A DNA stretch of 64,000 nucleotides, taken from contig NZ_JAAGLT010000033.1 in NCBI RefSeq assembly GCF_010548275.1, positions 1 to 64,000 of the forward strand. Direction: 5' to 3'. The position numbers and the translations under genes are program-made. The notes beneath the pieces are model-generated. The model worked only from the letters and a program-made list of their open reading frames with translations, was not told the origin of the DNA and did no database searches. This document shows positions 41,909 to 50,325 of the stretch, piece by piece (within the stretch, counting starts at the first letter, position 1; each line of letters starts with the position of its first letter). This DNA comes from Streptomyces sp. SID12488. GTDB lineage: Bacteria; Actinomycetota; Actinomycetes; Streptomycetales; Streptomycetaceae.

Positions 41909-42385
41909 GTGACGGAACACCTGCACTCATCCCGGGGCGGCCATCAGTTCGAGCGGGGCACGGACGGTCCGAAGGTCATCGTGGTCGGCGTCGACGGCTC
42001 CGACTCCTCGCTCCGTGCCGCCGCCTACGCCGCGGGGCTGGCCCGGCGCCAGCACGCGCTGCTCGCCCTGGTGTACGTGCAGCCGGTGATGACGGCGGGC
42101 GCCGCGTTCGGGGCGCCCGTGGCGGAGGCGACGGACGGTATCGCGGAGGATCTCATCGCGCAGATCCGGGAGTCGACCGAGCAGGTCAGGGGGATCTTCG
42201 ATGTCCGTTGGGAGTTCCACACCCTCCGCGGGGACCCGTACACGGGCCTGGTGAAGGCCGCCGACGACCTCAAGGCGGACGCGGTGGTCGTCGGCACGTC
42301 CGAGCAGGCGGGCCACCGGATCATCGGCTCGGTCGCCGTCCGGCTGGTGAAGGCGGGGCGCTGGCCGGTCACCGTCGTGCCGTAG
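41909..42385 (+). CDS. Universal stress protein, UspA type
   Basis: A 158-residue single-domain UspA protein: VIVVGVDGSDSSLRAAAYAA (first strand and helix), a central acidic helix (EDLIAQIRESTEQVRGIFD) and VVVGTSEQAGHRIIGSVAVR with the late G-x-G-x9-G(S) element of the nucleotide-binding subgroup partly conserved. Such proteins bind ATP/AMP and respond to starvation and stress. It starts with GTG at 41909, just after a -10-like hexamer. It precedes the ECF sigma gene by 245 bp on the same strand but is probably an independent unit. Confidence 0.85.
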   Translation: MTEHLHSSRGGHQFERGTDGPKVIVVGVDGSDSSLRAAAYAAGLARRQHALLALVYVQPVMTAGAAFGAPVAEATDGIAEDLIAQIRESTEQVRGIFDVRWEFHTLRGDPYTGLVKAADDLKADAVVVGTSEQAGHRIIGSVAVRLVKAGRWPVTVVP

Positions 42386-42630
42386 CGGGAGCGGGCAACC
42401 GTTGGTGTCAGAGGTGCGGGCGGGGTGGGCGGCCCGGGCGCCGCCCGCGCGCAGCGGCGTGACCGCACCCGCCTCGCCCGCCGTGCGCGCCGATCCCGCG
42501 AGCCGTCCGGCCGGTGAGGAACGCGCCGTTCCGACCGTTCGTCGCACCGTTCGTCGACGGGTCCGACCGTCCGCCGCACACTCCGGTCCACGCTCTGTCC
42601 CGAATCGGGACGCTGCGATGCCATACGGCC

Positions 42631-43179
42631 ATGACGGCCGGAACCACCATCACCCACGGGACGACGACCGCCGAGCACGAGCTGGCCGCGCTGCAGCGCG
42701 AGCACGGCCGACCGCTCTTCGCCCTGCTGCTGCGCCTGTGCGACGGCGACCGGCAGCGCGCCGAGGACCTGGTGCAGGAGACCCTCGTACGCGCCTGGCA
42801 GCACCCCGAGGCGTTGCGCGCCGACGACTTCACCTCCGTACGGCCGTGGCTGCTGACCGTCGGGCGGCGGCTCGCCATCGACGCGCGGCGGGCCCGGCAG
42901 GCGCGGCCCGCCGAGGTCGGGGACGCGATCCTGGAGAACGCTCGGGTGTGTGCCGATCACGCGGAACGGTCCGCGGCGACGCTCGATGTGCGCGAGGCTG
43001 TGAAGACACTCACTCCGGAGCACCGTGAAGTCCTGGTGCTGGTGTATTTCCACGGGGCGAGTGTTGCGGAGGCCGCCTCGGCGCTCGGAATCCCGCCCGG
43101 TACGGTGAAGTCGCGCGCTTATTACGCGCTGCGCGCCCTGCGCCGAGTCCTTCCGGGTTATGCGGCCGACCTGCGGTGA
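42631..43179 (+). CDS. ECF RNA polymerase sigma factor
   Basis: A 182-residue ECF sigma factor. Region 2 (about 15-80) contains DRQRAEDLVQETLVRAWQHP for -10 recognition; region 4 (about 115-175) contains TPEHREVLVLVYFHGASVAE and LGIPPGTVKSRAYYALRALR for -35 recognition. ATG 42631 (MTAGTTITHG) fits the family length; an upstream in-frame ATG would add 39 poorly conserved residues. A cognate zinc anti-sigma factor is encoded at 43982-44635, not directly adjacent: an unknown gene lies between. The two probably form a redox or envelope-stress switch (inference). Confidence 0.88.
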   Translation: MTAGTTITHGTTTAEHELAALQREHGRPLFALLLRLCDGDRQRAEDLVQETLVRAWQHPEALRADDFTSVRPWLLTVGRRLAIDARRARQARPAEVGDAILENARVCADHAERSAATLDVREAVKTLTPEHREVLVLVYFHGASVAEAASALGIPPGTVKSRAYYALRALRRVLPGYAADLR

Positions 43180-43326
43180 AACCAATGGTCAGGTCAAACC
43201 TCGGTAAAGTGCCTTGCTGAGGACCATGGTTGAGCAATCAGCTGTCTTCTATCCGTGTGCGGACCGGGCGAGTCCCGGAGGCCCGGGGTCGGGCGACGCG
43301 CACGCACCGGAGGAAGGCAGGAAGGA

Positions 43327-43842
43327 ATGCTGCACAGAGGTCAAGAGAGCACCGACGGCACCGGCGGGGGCGAACTCAGCGTTCCCATGGCCTGGTTGTA
43401 CGCCGAGTACATCGCCGACGAACTGTTGCGGACGGGCGACCTGATGCCGTCCACGTCCTTCGAGTTCCGCGCGGGGCGGGACGCGCTGGCACTCACCATC
43501 TTCCTGTCCGACACCAGCGGTGAACTCTCGGGCATCCGGGTCATCACTCAACTGGAGAAGTGGCTTTCGCTGACGGCGTACGACCAGCCCTGGCAGGACT
43601 GGGTTCGGACACGTATTTCAAGGTTGGCGGCCGACGCACTCGAATCGAGGGCGCCGGCACCGGACTTGGACATGGCCGCTGCCGCTTGGCGCTGGCTGGA
43701 GGAGACCGAGCTGCTCGCCCCGGACCTGGACGCCGTGCCGGGAGGCGGGCCCGTGCTCGGTGAGGACGACGGACCGAAGGTGTGGACCCCGGCCTGGCGG
43801 CTGGGACTGCCTCTCGGGCATCTGGCGATCCATCTTTTTTAG
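43327..43842 (+). CDS. Unknown protein between sigma and anti-sigma genes
   Basis: A 171-residue acidic, soluble protein with no signal or membrane helix. It starts at ATG 43327 with GGAGGAAGG about 9 nt upstream. Recognisable parts are an N-terminal MAWLYAEYIADELLRTGDL helix and a beta region (SFEFRAGRDALALTIFLSD) and a Trp/Leu-rich C-terminal helix pair (WQDWVRTRISRLAADALESR, AAAWRWLEETELLAPDLD). Nothing resembles a known domain. Its position between an ECF sigma gene and its anti-sigma gene, with gaps of about 140 bp each side, suggests a role in the same pathway; it could be an accessory regulator or just a neighbour. Confidence 0.7.
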   Translation: MLHRGQESTDGTGGGELSVPMAWLYAEYIADELLRTGDLMPSTSFEFRAGRDALALTIFLSDTSGELSGIRVITQLEKWLSLTAYDQPWQDWVRTRISRLAADALESRAPAPDLDMAAAAWRWLEETELLAPDLDAVPGGGPVLGEDDGPKVWTPAWRLGLPLGHLAIHLF

Positions 43843-43981
43843 AATCCGACCAATCCGCGCTCTCCTCCGCTCCGAACATCTTTGGTCTCGATTCGGTATG
43901 GGGCTTGAGTGATTCCGTAGTCCGGTGCGTACCGGTGGTAGCAACAACACCCCACCCGTACCATCGGCACAAGGATTCGTC

Positions 43982-44635
43982 ATGAGGTCCCTGGAACGGC
44001 ATCGCGACGTCGGCGCATACGCGCTCGGCGTGCTCGACGAGGCGGACGCGTTCCGCTTCGAGGACCACCTCATGGAGTGCCCTGAGTGCGCGGCCCATGT
44101 GACCGAATTCGGTCCCGCCACACGGCAGTTGCTGCTGTACCGGCGAGCCACGCCGCGCTCCGTGCACCCCATGGCCCAACCCGGTCCCAGGCTTCTGGAC
44201 CGGCTGCTCGGCGAAGTCGCGACCCGTCAGCGGGCCGGCCGTCGGCGCTGGCTGTACGCCGTGGCCGCCTCGGTGGTCTTCGCCGTGGCCGGGCCCGGTA
44301 TCGCCATCATGGCGAGCGGCAACGCGGACCCGACGCAGCAGGTCACCGCGACCGACGAGCGGTCCGGCGTCTGGGCGCAGGTCACCAGTGAGAACACGGT
44401 CTGGGGCAGCCAGATCGAACTGAAGGTCAAGGACGGCGCCGGCCCCCGTGCCTGCCATCTCGTCGCCATCGCGGACGACGGCACGGAAGAGACGCTGACC
44501 AACTGGAACGTGCCCGAGCACGACGCCCGTGAGAGCACGATGATGGGCGCCTCGACCCTCCACCCGGACCAGATCGACAAGTACGAGCTGCGCACCACCG
44601 ACGGCCTGCACCTGGTCACGCTGGATGCCCCCTGA
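43982..44635 (+). CDS. Zinc-binding anti-sigma factor (ZAS family), membrane-anchored
   Basis: A 217-residue protein with an N-terminal ZAS domain: His7, then His29-x3-Cys33-x2-Cys36 (HLMECPEC), the zinc-binding motif that holds an ECF sigma factor. A membrane helix follows (WLYAVAASVVFAVAGPGIAIM, about 91-110), then an extracytoplasmic C-terminal domain of about 105 residues with beta structure (VWGSQIELKVKDGAGPRACH, ELRTTDGLHLVTLD). It would sequester the sigma factor encoded 0.8 kb upstream and release it on a surface or redox signal. ATG 43982 follows AAGGA. Confidence 0.88.
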   Translation: MRSLERHRDVGAYALGVLDEADAFRFEDHLMECPECAAHVTEFGPATRQLLLYRRATPRSVHPMAQPGPRLLDRLLGEVATRQRAGRRRWLYAVAASVVFAVAGPGIAIMASGNADPTQQVTATDERSGVWAQVTSENTVWGSQIELKVKDGAGPRACHLVAIADDGTEETLTNWNVPEHDARESTMMGASTLHPDQIDKYELRTTDGLHLVTLDAP

Positions 44636-44675
44636 GTAAGCGCCATGTGCTGTCGGTCGACTGCGGCGCCGTCGT

Positions 44676-44728
44676 GGCTGGTCGCGCCCACGCGCGGAGC
44701 CGCATATCGATACGGCCCCACGCCCCTT
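44676..44728 (+). repeat. Dispersed imperfect-palindrome repeat, copy 3
   Basis: GGCTGGTCGCGCCC, ACGCGCGGAGCCGC, ATATCGATACGGCCCC and ACGCCCCTT occur in order, the reverse complement of the copies at 25483 and 52491. It lies between the convergent anti-sigma and glycosylase genes. Confidence 0.85.
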
Positions 44729-44735
44729 CAGAGCG

Positions 44736-45599
44736 CTACTTCAGCAGGCGTGACATACGGCGGTCCGCGAGTGGTCTGCCGCCCGTCTGGCAGGTGGGGC
44801 AGTACTGGAGCGAGGAGTCGCTGAAGGAGACCTCGCGGACGGTGTCCCCGCAAACCGGGCAGGGTTCGCCGGTCCGGCCGTGCACCCTCAGGCCGCTCTT
44901 CTTCTCCGCCTTCAGTCGTCCGGCCGCGAGGCCCCGGGAGCGCTCGACCGCCTCGGTGAGCGTCGTGCGCAGTGCCTCGTACAGCCGCCGGTTCTCCTCC
45001 GGTGCGAGTGAGGCGGCGAGCTTGAACGGGGACATCCGCGCGGCGTGCAGGATCTCGTCGCTGTAGGCGTTGCCCACCCCCGCGATCAGGCTCTGGTCGC
45101 GCAGCGCGCCCTTGAGTTGTCGCCGCTCCCCCGCCAGCAGACCGGCGAGGCGCGCCTCGTCGAAGTCGTCGGCGAGTGGGTCGGGACCGAGGCGGGCCAC
45201 GCCGGGCACCTCCTGCGGATCGTGTACGACGTACACCGCGAGGCGCTTTTGGGTACCGGCCTCGGTGAGGTCGAAGCCCTCGCCCGTCTCCAGGGCGACA
45301 CGCAGCGCGAGCGGGCCCTTTCCGGGCTTCGGCGGGCCGTCGGGGAGACGGTCGCGCCAGTGCAGCCAGCCCGCGCGGGCCAGGTGGGTCACGAAGTGCA
45401 GGCCGCCGTCCGTCGTCAGGTCGAGGAACTTGCCGTGCCGGTGCACGGCGGTGACCTCGCGGCCCTCCAGAGCGGTGAGCGGTGGGTCGTACGTCTTCAG
45501 GACGCTGATCGCGACGGGCAGCACGCGGACCATCTCATGGCCCACGAGCCGGTCGGTCAGGAAGTCCCTGAGCGCTTCGACCTCGGGAAGTTCCGGCAT
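44736..45599 (-). CDS. Fpg/Nei-family DNA glycosylase-AP lyase
   Basis: A 287-residue base-excision repair enzyme. The N-terminus is MPELPEVEALRDF, with Pro2 as catalytic nucleophile and Glu3 as acid; Lys in HRHGKFLDL contacts DNA; the helix-two-turn-helix is DQSLIAGVGNAYSDEILHAA; the C-terminal zinc finger is CPVCGDTVREVSFSDSSLQY followed by CPTC. It removes oxidised bases such as 8-oxoguanine or formamidopyrimidines and nicks the abasic site. Whether it is Fpg or Nei cannot be settled from sequence. Downstream of the phosphatase gene by 31 bp, and convergent with the anti-sigma gene. Confidence 0.9.
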   Translation of the reverse strand: MPELPEVEALRDFLTDRLVGHEMVRVLPVAISVLKTYDPPLTALEGREVTAVHRHGKFLDLTTDGGLHFVTHLARAGWLHWRDRLPDGPPKPGKGPLALRVALETGEGFDLTEAGTQKRLAVYVVHDPQEVPGVARLGPDPLADDFDEARLAGLLAGERRQLKGALRDQSLIAGVGNAYSDEILHAARMSPFKLAASLAPEENRRLYEALRTTLTEAVERSRGLAAGRLKAEKKSGLRVHGRTGEPCPVCGDTVREVSFSDSSLQYCPTCQTGGRPLADRRMSRLLK

Positions 45600-45630
45600 A
45601 CGTCCAGAGTGCCACCGCGCGCCCCGGCGC

Positions 45631-47718
45631 TCAGCTCCTGGGCGGCACCACGAACTCGCACCACACGACCTTGCCGCCGCCCCTCGCCTCGACGCCCCAG
45701 TCGTCCGTGAGGAGATCGACCAGCAGCAGACCGCGCCCGGAGACCCCGGACTCCCCCGCGTCGCGTCGGCGCGGCAACGCGCTGGAGGAGTCCTCGACCT
45801 CGACGCGCAGCCGGCGTTCGGCGCCGTTGAGCACGCGCAGGGTGACGACCGCCGCTCCCTCGGTGTGCATCAGGGCATTGGTGATCAGTTCGTCGGCCAC
45901 CAGTTCGACCTCGTCGGCACGCTCGCGGGCGCCCCAGGCCCGGACCGCCGCGCCGATCATGTGCCGGGCCTCCCTCAGCGCGTCGGGGTCGGCGGGCCCG
46001 ACGTGCTGCTGGAGCCGGCCGCCGGACTGTACGGCGGTCAGACCCCGGCGGCGCAGGAGCAGCAGGGCCACGTCGTCGTCCCCGCTTCGTTCGTCGGCCA
46101 CCTCGATGAGGCAGTCGGCGAGTTCCCAGACGCTCTCCGGGCCCGCTGCGATGAGCGCCCGGAGGGTCCGCAGCCCGTCGTCGAGGTCGGCGCCGGGCTG
46201 CTCGATGAGCCCGTCCGTGCACAGCACCAGGGTCTCGCCGGGGTCCAGTTCGAGGGTGGTCACCGGGTAGGTGAGGCGCCCGAACTCGGCGGAGAGGCCG
46301 AGCGGCAGCCCGCCGTCGACCGGGACGCGGCGGCAGCTGCCGTCGGCGCGCCGCACCAGCGGGTCGAGGTGGCCGGCGCGGACCGCCTGGACCACCCCGG
46401 TGGACAGGTCGGCCTCCGCGTACAGACAGGTCGCGAAGCGGTCGGTGTCGAGTTCGTGCAGGAAGACGGAGGCGCGGGCCATCACCGTGGCGGGCGGGTG
46501 CCCCTCGGCCGCGTAGGCCTTCAGGACGATCCGCAGCTGGCCCATGACGGCCGCCGCGTGCGTGTCGTGGCCCTGTACGTCCCCGATGACCGCGCCGACC
46601 CGGCCGCCCGGCAGCGGGATCACGTCGTACCAGTCGCCGCCGATGTCCCGGCCGAGCTGACCGCCGGAGGAGGCGGCGCGGTAGCGGACGGCGATGTCGG
46701 CGCCCGGCACATTCGGGATGCTGCGCGGCAGCATGGCCTGCTGGAGGCCCTGGGCGAGGTCCTTTTCCTGCTCGAACAGCATGGCCCGCTGGAGGCTCTG
46801 CGCGATGCTGGTGCCGAGCGCGACGAGTACGGCCCGGTCCTCCGCCGAGAAGCCGTACCGGTCGTTGTAGAGCAGGCCCATCGCGCCGATCGGCCGGGCC
46901 TGCGCGATGAGCGGCAGATAGGCGGCCGAGGTGATCTTCAGGTCGGTGAGGTGCGGCCACAGGATCGGGTACCCGTCCGCGAACTCCTCCGGCGACTCGA
47001 TGAAACGCGGGCTGAGGGTCCGTACGACGTCGCCCATCGGGTAGGGCTCGTCGATACGGGTGATGCGGGTGCCGGGCACGGAGGCGCCCGCCGGGCCCTC
47101 GGCGACCAGCCGGATGCGGCCGGCCTCCACCAGACCCATGACCAGGCTTGCCGCCCCGAGGTGGGGCACGTCGTGGGAGTCGGTGAGGACGTCGATGACG
47201 TCCTCCACGGTGCGGGCGTGCGCGAGGGCCGCCGTGATGACCTGTACGACGTTGGTCTGGCGGCGCCGGACCTCGTCCTGTGCGGCCTGTTCGGTACGGG
47301 CCTGGCTGTCCCGCAGCTCCTGCGTGGCGTCGCGGACGAGGCCGATGATCCGGCGCGGGCGGCCTGTCTCGTCGCGGCGGATGTAGCCCTGGGTGTGGGT
47401 CCACTGCAGGACGCCGTCGCGGCGGCGGAGACGGAAGTAGGCACCGTAGTTCTCGCTGCCGTCCTTCATCGCCTCGGCGACGACGGAATCGAGCCGCAGG
47501 CCCTCCATCCGGGGCACCCGCACGCCCAGGCTCTCCGGGTGGCCGTCGTATTCGTCGGGGCTCAGATCGAAGATCTCGTGCGCCAGGGCGTCCATGTGGA
47601 ACAGGCCTGCGTCCAGGTCCCAGTCGAACGTCCCCATGCGGTTGAGCGCCAGAACCGGGTCCGGGTGGGCGGGCCATTCGTCCGGGAGTGACGGGGCGCT
47701 CGCTCCCCGATCAGCCAT
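45631..47718 (-). CDS. PAS-GAF-SpoIIE phosphatase with anti-sigma kinase domain
   Basis: A 695-residue multi-domain regulator: PAS (about 20-135; MGTFDWDLDAGLFHMDAL), GAF (about 160-320), a SpoIIE/RsbU-type PP2C phosphatase (about 345-545; GRDIGGDWYDVIPLPGGRVG, VIGDVQGHDTHAAAVMGQLR, LVLCTDGLIEQPG, DDDVALLLLRR) and a C-terminal HATPase_c (about 560-690; VADELITNALMHTEGAAVVT, GRGLLLVDLLTDDWGVE). The pair of phosphatase and kinase-like domains is typical of streptomycete partner-switching controllers that dephosphorylate anti-sigma antagonists. ATG 47718 is preceded by a weak G-rich site. PAS and GAF suggest sensing of a small ligand, redox state or light; signal unknown. Confidence 0.9.
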   Translation of the reverse strand: MADRGASAPSLPDEWPAHPDPVLALNRMGTFDWDLDAGLFHMDALAHEIFDLSPDEYDGHPESLGVRVPRMEGLRLDSVVAEAMKDGSENYGAYFRLRRRDGVLQWTHTQGYIRRDETGRPRRIIGLVRDATQELRDSQARTEQAAQDEVRRRQTNVVQVITAALAHARTVEDVIDVLTDSHDVPHLGAASLVMGLVEAGRIRLVAEGPAGASVPGTRITRIDEPYPMGDVVRTLSPRFIESPEEFADGYPILWPHLTDLKITSAAYLPLIAQARPIGAMGLLYNDRYGFSAEDRAVLVALGTSIAQSLQRAMLFEQEKDLAQGLQQAMLPRSIPNVPGADIAVRYRAASSGGQLGRDIGGDWYDVIPLPGGRVGAVIGDVQGHDTHAAAVMGQLRIVLKAYAAEGHPPATVMARASVFLHELDTDRFATCLYAEADLSTGVVQAVRAGHLDPLVRRADGSCRRVPVDGGLPLGLSAEFGRLTYPVTTLELDPGETLVLCTDGLIEQPGADLDDGLRTLRALIAAGPESVWELADCLIEVADERSGDDDVALLLLRRRGLTAVQSGGRLQQHVGPADPDALREARHMIGAAVRAWGARERADEVELVADELITNALMHTEGAAVVTLRVLNGAERRLRVEVEDSSSALPRRRDAGESGVSGRGLLLVDLLTDDWGVEARGGGKVVWCEFVVPPRS

Positions 47719-47782
47719 GGGCCCACCCTGTCAGCATTTGGCTGATTATTCGACTTGTCCGACGTCTTTTGCGGGGCGTTTC

Positions 47783-48046
47783 TCACTCCCCCAAGCCCTC
47801 GCAGGGGTCGTACGGGACATAGGAGCCGTAGGCGGTGGTGGTCTCGTCGGGAATCAGGCCACCGCCGTCAGGGAGGTCGGGGATCTCCGGGACCCTGTCG
47901 GGGCCGATGTCGCCGCAGGTGCCCTGGGCGGTGCCGATTCCGACGTCGTCCGGGGACACGACCTCCTCGCCCGGCGGGTCGCCGTCCCAGCCGCCGACGA
48001 GCAGAGTCGCGGAGAGTGCGCAGGCCGTGACAAGGGTTCGGTGCAT
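47783..48046 (-). CDS. Small secreted hypothetical protein
   Basis: An 87-residue protein with an N-terminal signal-like stretch (MHRTLVTACALSATLLVGG), then an acidic, Asp/Pro/Gly-rich mature part (DDVGIGTAQGTCGDIGP, PEIPDLPDGGGLIPDE) with two cysteines (residues 44 and 82). No domain recognised. ATG 48046 is supported by GAGAG. Gene-free DNA surrounds it and it runs in the same direction as the phosphatase gene 64 bp downstream. It may be a small extracytoplasmic protein or peptide. Confidence 0.6.
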   Translation of the reverse strand: MHRTLVTACALSATLLVGGWDGDPPGEEVVSPDDVGIGTAQGTCGDIGPDRVPEIPDLPDGGGLIPDETTTAYGSYVPYDPCEGLGE

Positions 48047-48137
48047 CTCTCATTGTCTGCGTCACCCGCTCGGCGAACGCAAGCCGAGAACGGTCACCCA
48101 CGGTCACGGCGGAGGGAAAACCCAGAGGGAGGGCGGG

Positions 48138-48974
48138 TCAGAGTCCGTAGACGCGGGCCGCGGTGCCCGTGAAGACCTGCTCGCGTTCGTCCGCGCCGAG
48201 GGAGGCGGTCAACTCCTCGGCCAGGGAGATCACTTGGCCGTACGACGCGGCGAGCGTGCACACCGGCCAGTCCGAGCCGAACATCAGCCGGCCGGGACCG
48301 AAGGTGTCCAGGGCCGTGTCCGCGTACGGGCGCAGGCCGTCGGGCGTCCAGGAGGCGTGGTCCGCCTCGGTGACCAGGCCGGAGAGCTTACCCACCACGT
48401 TGGGCAGGGCGGCCAGGAAGCGCAGGTCCGAGGCCCAGGGTTCCATCGCGCCGGAGGCGACCGGCGGCTTGCCCAGGTGGTCCAGGACGAAGGTGAGTTG
48501 CGGCAGCGACTCGGCCGCCCTGACGCACGCGGGCAGCTGGTGCGGAAGGACGACCAGGTCGTACACCAGGCCCGCTTCGGCGACGGCGGCAAGGCCGCGG
48601 CGTACGTCCGGGCGCAACAGCCACTCCGGATCCGGCTCGCCCTGGACCTGGTGGCGGATGCCCTTCAGGTACTCGCCGCCGGGGAGTTCACGCAGCCTGG
48701 CGAGCTCGTCGGCGATATCGGAACGGGTCAGGTCCCTCCAGCCGACGACGCCCGCGATCAGTTCGTGCTCCGCCGCGAGCGCCAGGAACTCCGGGGTCTC
48801 CTCGGGCACGGTGATCGTCTGGACGAGGATCGTGCGGTCGACGCCGGCCGCGCGTGCCTCAGGCCGGAGATCCTCCACCGTGAAGTCCCGGCGCAGTGGA
48901 CTGTCCTCGGCGATCCAGTCCTGGTCCCGGACCGACAGGTCCCACATGTGGTGGTGCGCGTCGACGACCGTCAC
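48138..48974 (-). CDS. L-fucono-lactonase-type amidohydrolase
   Basis: A 278-residue amidohydrolase-2 family protein with the metal-site signature VVDAHHHMWDL at its start and VLDHLGKPPV, MFGSDWPVCTLAASYGQV downstream. Enzymes of this subgroup open L-fucono- or L-rhamnono-1,5-lactone to the acid. It is the last gene of the fucose operon; GTG 48974 overlaps the mutarotase stop (GTGA). Adjacent fuconate dehydratase and sugar dehydrogenase make the lactonase assignment likely. No signal peptide, so it acts in the cytosol. Confidence 0.82.
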   Translation of the reverse strand: MTVVDAHHHMWDLSVRDQDWIAEDSPLRRDFTVEDLRPEARAAGVDRTILVQTITVPEETPEFLALAAEHELIAGVVGWRDLTRSDIADELARLRELPGGEYLKGIRHQVQGEPDPEWLLRPDVRRGLAAVAEAGLVYDLVVLPHQLPACVRAAESLPQLTFVLDHLGKPPVASGAMEPWASDLRFLAALPNVVGKLSGLVTEADHASWTPDGLRPYADTALDTFGPGRLMFGSDWPVCTLAASYGQVISLAEELTASLGADEREQVFTGTAARVYGL

Positions 48975-49285
48975 GGCAGCTCCCAGACCACCGGCAGGCC
49001 CGACTCCGTGCCCTCGGCGGAATAGTCGTGCACCACGTCGAGGAGTTCGGCCATCCGGGCCTGCCAGGCCACGTTGACCGGCAGTTTCTCCAACTCGGCG
49101 AGGAGCAGGGCGTAGTCGGCGCACTCCAGGACGTGGAAGAGGTCGGTGCCACTGCGCCAGATCGTCCAGGAGGTGGCACCGGCGGCACGGATGGCGTCGG
49201 TCAGCTCGACGGGGACCTCGCGGTGGGCGGCGTCGTACTCGGCGACGCGGTCGGCGCGGACCTTGGTGTGCAGGGCCACTCTCAT
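48971..49285 (-). CDS. L-fucose/L-rhamnose mutarotase (RhaM type)
   Basis: A 104-residue member of the RhaM/FucU-like dimeric alpha-beta mutarotases, with the family stretches RVALHTKVRADRVAEYDAAH, WTIWRSGTDLFHVLECADY and WQARMAELLDVVHDY; His in ALHTK and FHVLE are likely catalytic. It interconverts alpha and beta anomers of the 6-deoxy-hexose so the dehydrogenase receives the right form. It overlaps the aldo/keto reductase stop (ATGA) and the lactonase start. Within this operon L-fucose is the probable substrate. Confidence 0.85.
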   Translation of the reverse strand: MRVALHTKVRADRVAEYDAAHREVPVELTDAIRAAGATSWTIWRSGTDLFHVLECADYALLLAELEKLPVNVAWQARMAELLDVVHDYSAEGTESGLPVVWELP

Positions 49286-50325
49286 GACGGTTCCTCCGAC
49301 GGCTCTTCGGTGGACAGCAGGCCGGTGTCCCTGAGTTCCTGCCAGAAGGCCTCGGGCACGGGGGTGGCGAACTGCTGGGCGCAGTCCCGGACTTCGGCCG
49401 CCGAACGGGTGCCGACGAGGACTCCGGCGACGGCCGGGTGGGCCGCGCAGAAGGCGAGCGCGGCGGCCCGCAGGGTGATGCCGTGCCGGTCGGCGGCAGC
49501 CTTCATGCGCAGGGCGCGGTCCAGCAACTCACCCGGCGCCGTCGCGTAGTTGTACGTCGCTCCGGGCCTCGGGTCGGCCAGCAGACCGGAGTTGAAGGCG
49601 CCGCCGATCACCACGGAGGTACCGCGCGCCACGGCGGCGGGCAGCAGTTCGGTGAGCGCGCTCTGGTCGAGGAGCGTGTAGCGGCCGGCGCACAGGACCA
49701 CGTCGACGTCCGTGTCCCGGACGAAGCGGGTGAGCATCTCCGCCTGGTTCATACCCGCGCCGATCGCCCGCACGACGCGTTCCGAGCGGAGCTTCTCCAG
49801 CGCCGGGTAGGCCTCGCGGAAGGCCTCCTCGGCGTGGTCGTCGGGGTCGTGGAGGTAGACGACGTCGACATGGTCGACGCCGAGCCGCTCCAGGCTCGCC
49901 TCCAGGGTTCGGCGTACGCCGTCGGCGCTGAAGTCCCAGACCCGGTGGTGGGTGGCGGGGACCGCGAAGCCGTCGGCGAGGTCGTCGCCGACCGGGGACT
50001 CGGTGGGTTCGAGGCGGCGGCCGACCTTCGTGGAGATCGTGTACGCCGACCGCGGGTGCTCGCGCAGGGCCGCGCCGAGGCGGCGTTCGGAGAGGCCGAT
50101 GCCGTAGTGCGGCGCGGTGTCGAAGTAGCGGATGCCCGCGCCCCAGGCGGCGGACACGGCGTCGTGCGCCTGCTCGTCGGTGACCTCGGTGAAGAGGTTG
50201 CCGATGGCGGCGGCGCCGAAGCCCAGGCCGGTGACCTCGACGCCACTGCGGCCGAGCGCGTGCACCGGCATGGGCACCGGTACAGACACCGGGAAACCCG
50301 CAGGGGTGTTGTCCGGGGTGTTCAC
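49282..50325 (-). CDS. Aldo/keto reductase, probable L-fucose 1-dehydrogenase
   Basis: A 347-residue aldo/keto reductase. Substrate and catalytic motifs: RYFDTAPHYGIGLSERRLG (Asp/Tyr), STKVGRR (Lys), DVVYLHDPDDHAEEAF (His) and the nucleotide-binding VLVGTRSAAEVRDC near the C-terminus. The best-known relatives are L-fucose and D-threo-aldose 1-dehydrogenases, which oxidise the anomeric carbon to a lactone. GTG 50325 overlaps the SDR stop (GTGA) and the gene ends in ATGA with the mutarotase. An alternative is a D-threo-aldose enzyme, but operon context favours fucose. Confidence 0.83.
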   Translation of the reverse strand: MNTPDNTPAGFPVSVPVPMPVHALGRSGVEVTGLGFGAAAIGNLFTEVTDEQAHDAVSAAWGAGIRYFDTAPHYGIGLSERRLGAALREHPRSAYTISTKVGRRLEPTESPVGDDLADGFAVPATHHRVWDFSADGVRRTLEASLERLGVDHVDVVYLHDPDDHAEEAFREAYPALEKLRSERVVRAIGAGMNQAEMLTRFVRDTDVDVVLCAGRYTLLDQSALTELLPAAVARGTSVVIGGAFNSGLLADPRPGATYNYATAPGELLDRALRMKAAADRHGITLRAAALAFCAAHPAVAGVLVGTRSAAEVRDCAQQFATPVPEAFWQELRDTGLLSTEEPSEEPS

